Source of the DNA: Desulfobacula sp.
Lineage (GTDB): Bacteria; Desulfobacterota; Desulfobacteria; Desulfobacterales; Desulfobacteraceae
Length of the DNA: 24,322 nucleotides
Reading direction: 5' to 3'
NCBI RefSeq assembly: GCF_021107415.1
Contig: NZ_JAIOSW010000399.1
Coordinates: 1-24,322, forward strand
The notes under the pieces are model-generated. The model worked only from the letters and a program-made list of their open reading frames with translations, ran no database searches and was not told the origin of the DNA. Position numbers and translations under genes: made by a program. Positions 23,181-24,322 of the stretch are shown here, piece after piece; within the stretch, counting starts at the first letter, position 1; every line of letters begins with the position of its first letter.

Positions 23181-23372
23181 TCATGAAAAGCCTTTGGGTG
23201 AGCTTGTCGTGCACTTGCCCATACTGGCTCCCATAAAGCTTGTTGCGCTCATTTTTTTAACCACTTCCAAGCTTTTGCATTTGGGGCAGGAAATAGTATT
23301 TTCTTCACCGGCAAACACCAGTTTTTCAAACTCTTTTTCACAGTGATTGCATTTATATTCAAAAATCGGCAT
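23181..23372 (-). CDS. FmdB-family zinc-ribbon protein
   Basis: A 63-residue protein. MPIFEYKCNHCEKEFEKLV, then ISCPKCKS, gives the paired Cys-x-x-Cys knuckles (Cys8/Cys11 and Cys29/Cys32) of the FmdB putative regulatory family, which binds zinc. Residues after 40 are a Ser/Gly/Met-rich tail. The function is unknown; the fmd name comes from proximity to formamidase genes and does not imply that role here. GAGAGAGG lies upstream of the ATG. It is separated from the next gene upstream by 45 bases. Confidence 0.88.
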   Translation of the reverse strand: MPIFEYKCNHCEKEFEKLVFAGEENTISCPKCKSLEVVKKMSATSFMGASMGKCTTSSPKGFS

Positions 23373-23417
23373 GGGGATCTATCCTCTCTCATATATACGT
23401 TGTTTCAGTATTACATA

Positions 23418-23870
23418 CTAATCAGATAATAATTCTTTTTTTCCTTTAATCAATTGATAAAGACCAAAAATAATGAGAGCCATGCAAAACATAATGTGTG
23501 AAATATCCAGTGCAATGATCATTCCGTTGGGAAAAGGAGTGCCTGAAAAATTTTTAATGACCATCAGTGAACCGGTTAAGATCAGTCCTGAAAAAATAAT
23601 TATTTTGATAATTATGTCTCTTGTCAACTGAACAAGACCGGCCTTGAAGATAATGAAATTACTAATTGAGTATACAACTAAACCCATGAAGATCCCTGCA
23701 AAAATGTAATGTATCAAATGAGTGATATAAAAATTGGCCAGCCATCCAAGTCCCGGGATATCTGAAATATAGTATCGCTTAAATATCGGCATCTGTGCAA
23801 ACCCGGATAGGGTGATAAAAAAGAAAGTGACTCCATAGATATAAGACTGGGTATTTATCTTTTTTTTCAT
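23418..23870 (-). CDS. Cytochrome b-like four-helix membrane protein
   Basis: A 150-residue protein with hydrophobic helices near residues 11-27, 44-72, 84-104 and 118-142. Candidate haem ligands are His51 and His54 (ITHLIHYIFAG) and His125 (LDISHIMF), resembling the cytochrome b anchors of formate dehydrogenase/hydrogenase-type membrane complexes (DUF4405-like). Its start codon overlaps the upstream Fe-S subunit's stop by one base, with GGAGGA ahead of it, so the two are translated together. It probably passes electrons between quinone and the Fe-S subunit. The number of haems cannot be told from sequence alone. Confidence 0.75.
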   Translation of the reverse strand: MKKKINTQSYIYGVTFFFITLSGFAQMPIFKRYYISDIPGLGWLANFYITHLIHYIFAGIFMGLVVYSISNFIIFKAGLVQLTRDIIIKIIIFSGLILTGSLMVIKNFSGTPFPNGMIIALDISHIMFCMALIIFGLYQLIKGKKELLSD

Positions 23871-24322
23871 TATTCTTCCTCCTTTACAGCCTTGTAAAGT
23901 TTGCCCGCAGCCGCTGCAATTCCAGCCAGCGGAGCAATGAGCATGGCTTTGGCAATATTATTTCCCGAGGCCATTTTATCCCTCACATTTTCAAAATGGG
24001 GTTTGCCTTCCCCTTTTTCAATATTTTTATTTAACTCATCAAAGGGGACCGGAGACACATAAATAGTGTTGGTCCCGCCATTTTCATGTTCGCCGTAAAT
24101 ATAGCCGTTTATTTCTTTTGCAAGAGCATGGGCTTTTTTGAGTATCTCTTTTCTCGGGCCTATGGTCTGAACATCTTCCGGGCATGCTTCAATACAGCTC
24201 ACATTCCACACCCCAATGTTCAGATATGAGGTATTTTTAGAGGAAGTGGTTATCCCCCTGGCTTTGTGAAGATTTGTGAGTTTAATCCCAATGCTCTTAA
24301 ATACTCCCGTTGATTTTGGGTC
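23870..24322 (-). CDS. C-terminal part of a HybA/FdhB-type Fe-S subunit (start not in window or lost)
   Basis: The frame is open to the window edge, but only from about base 24200 down does it look like the family. ACPEDVQTIGPRKEILKKA, then YIYGEHENGGTNTIYVSPVP, is the C-terminal end of the multi-[4Fe-4S] beta subunit of membrane oxidoreductases. A hydrophobic stretch (AMLIAPLAGIAAAAG) near the end may be a membrane anchor. Only two Cys of the expected clusters are visible (SCIEAC). The 40 codons upstream in the same frame lack the usual Cys-rich sequence, while another frame reads REYLRALGLNSQIF and stops at a TAA near 24248. The gene may therefore be truncated at its 5' side. It is coupled to the cytochrome b-like gene. 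Confidence 0.6.
   Translation of the reverse strand, partial: DPKSTGVFKSIGIKLTNLHKARGITTSSKNTSYLNIGVWNVSCIEACPEDVQTIGPRKEILKKAHALAKEINGYIYGEHENGGTNTIYVSPVPFDELNKNIEKGEGKPHFENVRDKMASGNNIAKAMLIAPLAGIAAAAGKLYKAVKEEE

Overview
The window looks like a chromosome segment of a strictly anaerobic, sulfate-reducer-like deltaproteobacterium, probably in or near the Desulfobacterales. That placement is inferred from gene content: a molybdenum hydroxylase whose flavin subunit carries a GltD-like module, a TRAP transporter, a ferredoxin-nitroreductase, DUF134/DUF5320 genes, and secreted proteins with a dockerin-like C-terminus. No rRNA or tRNA gene was seen to confirm it.

Left block (about 1-9681, all minus strand, so transcription runs from 9681 toward 1). 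A molybdenum hydroxylase is encoded in the order [2Fe-2S] subunit, molybdopterin subunit, then an unusual FAD subunit interrupted by a complete GltD-like NAD(P)H oxidoreductase. A TRAP transporter (dctP, dctQ, dctM) follows. Then come a truncated and frameshifted remnant of a second molybdopterin subunit, a GxxExxY nuclease-fold gene bracketed by 28-bp inverted repeats, and a MoeA-like molybdopterin-binding gene that runs off the edge. The simplest reading is import of an organic acid or heteroaromatic compound by the TRAP system and its hydroxylation by the Mo enzyme, with electrons passed through 2Fe-2S, flavin and Fe-S/FAD centres to a nicotinamide or ferredoxin pool. The substrate cannot be read from the sequence.

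Middle block (9682-15570). An AT-rich divergent intergenic region with three dyads precedes a dihydrolipoyl dehydrogenase. A PNPOx-like flavoprotein, a DUF134 regulator and a DUF5320 protein follow on the plus strand; the DUF134 gene has a near-consensus promoter straddled by a perfect 14-bp inverted repeat. On the minus strand are a ferredoxin-nitroreductase, a small membrane protein with an Ada-like zinc-binding tail, and a Mut7-C-type RNase.

Right block (15571-23135, plus strand). Four exported proteins are encoded: a tail-fibre-like repeat protein, a secreted protein with a caspase-like (clan CD) His/Cys pair behind a PepSY-like region, a small protein and a 1113-residue DUF11/InlB-repeat protein. 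The last two end in the same Cys-bracketed dockerin-like tail. The first three form an apparent operon closed by a terminator. This is the most likely place for an undescribed cell-surface system.

Far right (23136-24322, minus strand): an FmdB zinc ribbon, a small cytochrome b-like membrane protein, and the C-terminal part of an Fe-S subunit that reaches the window edge.
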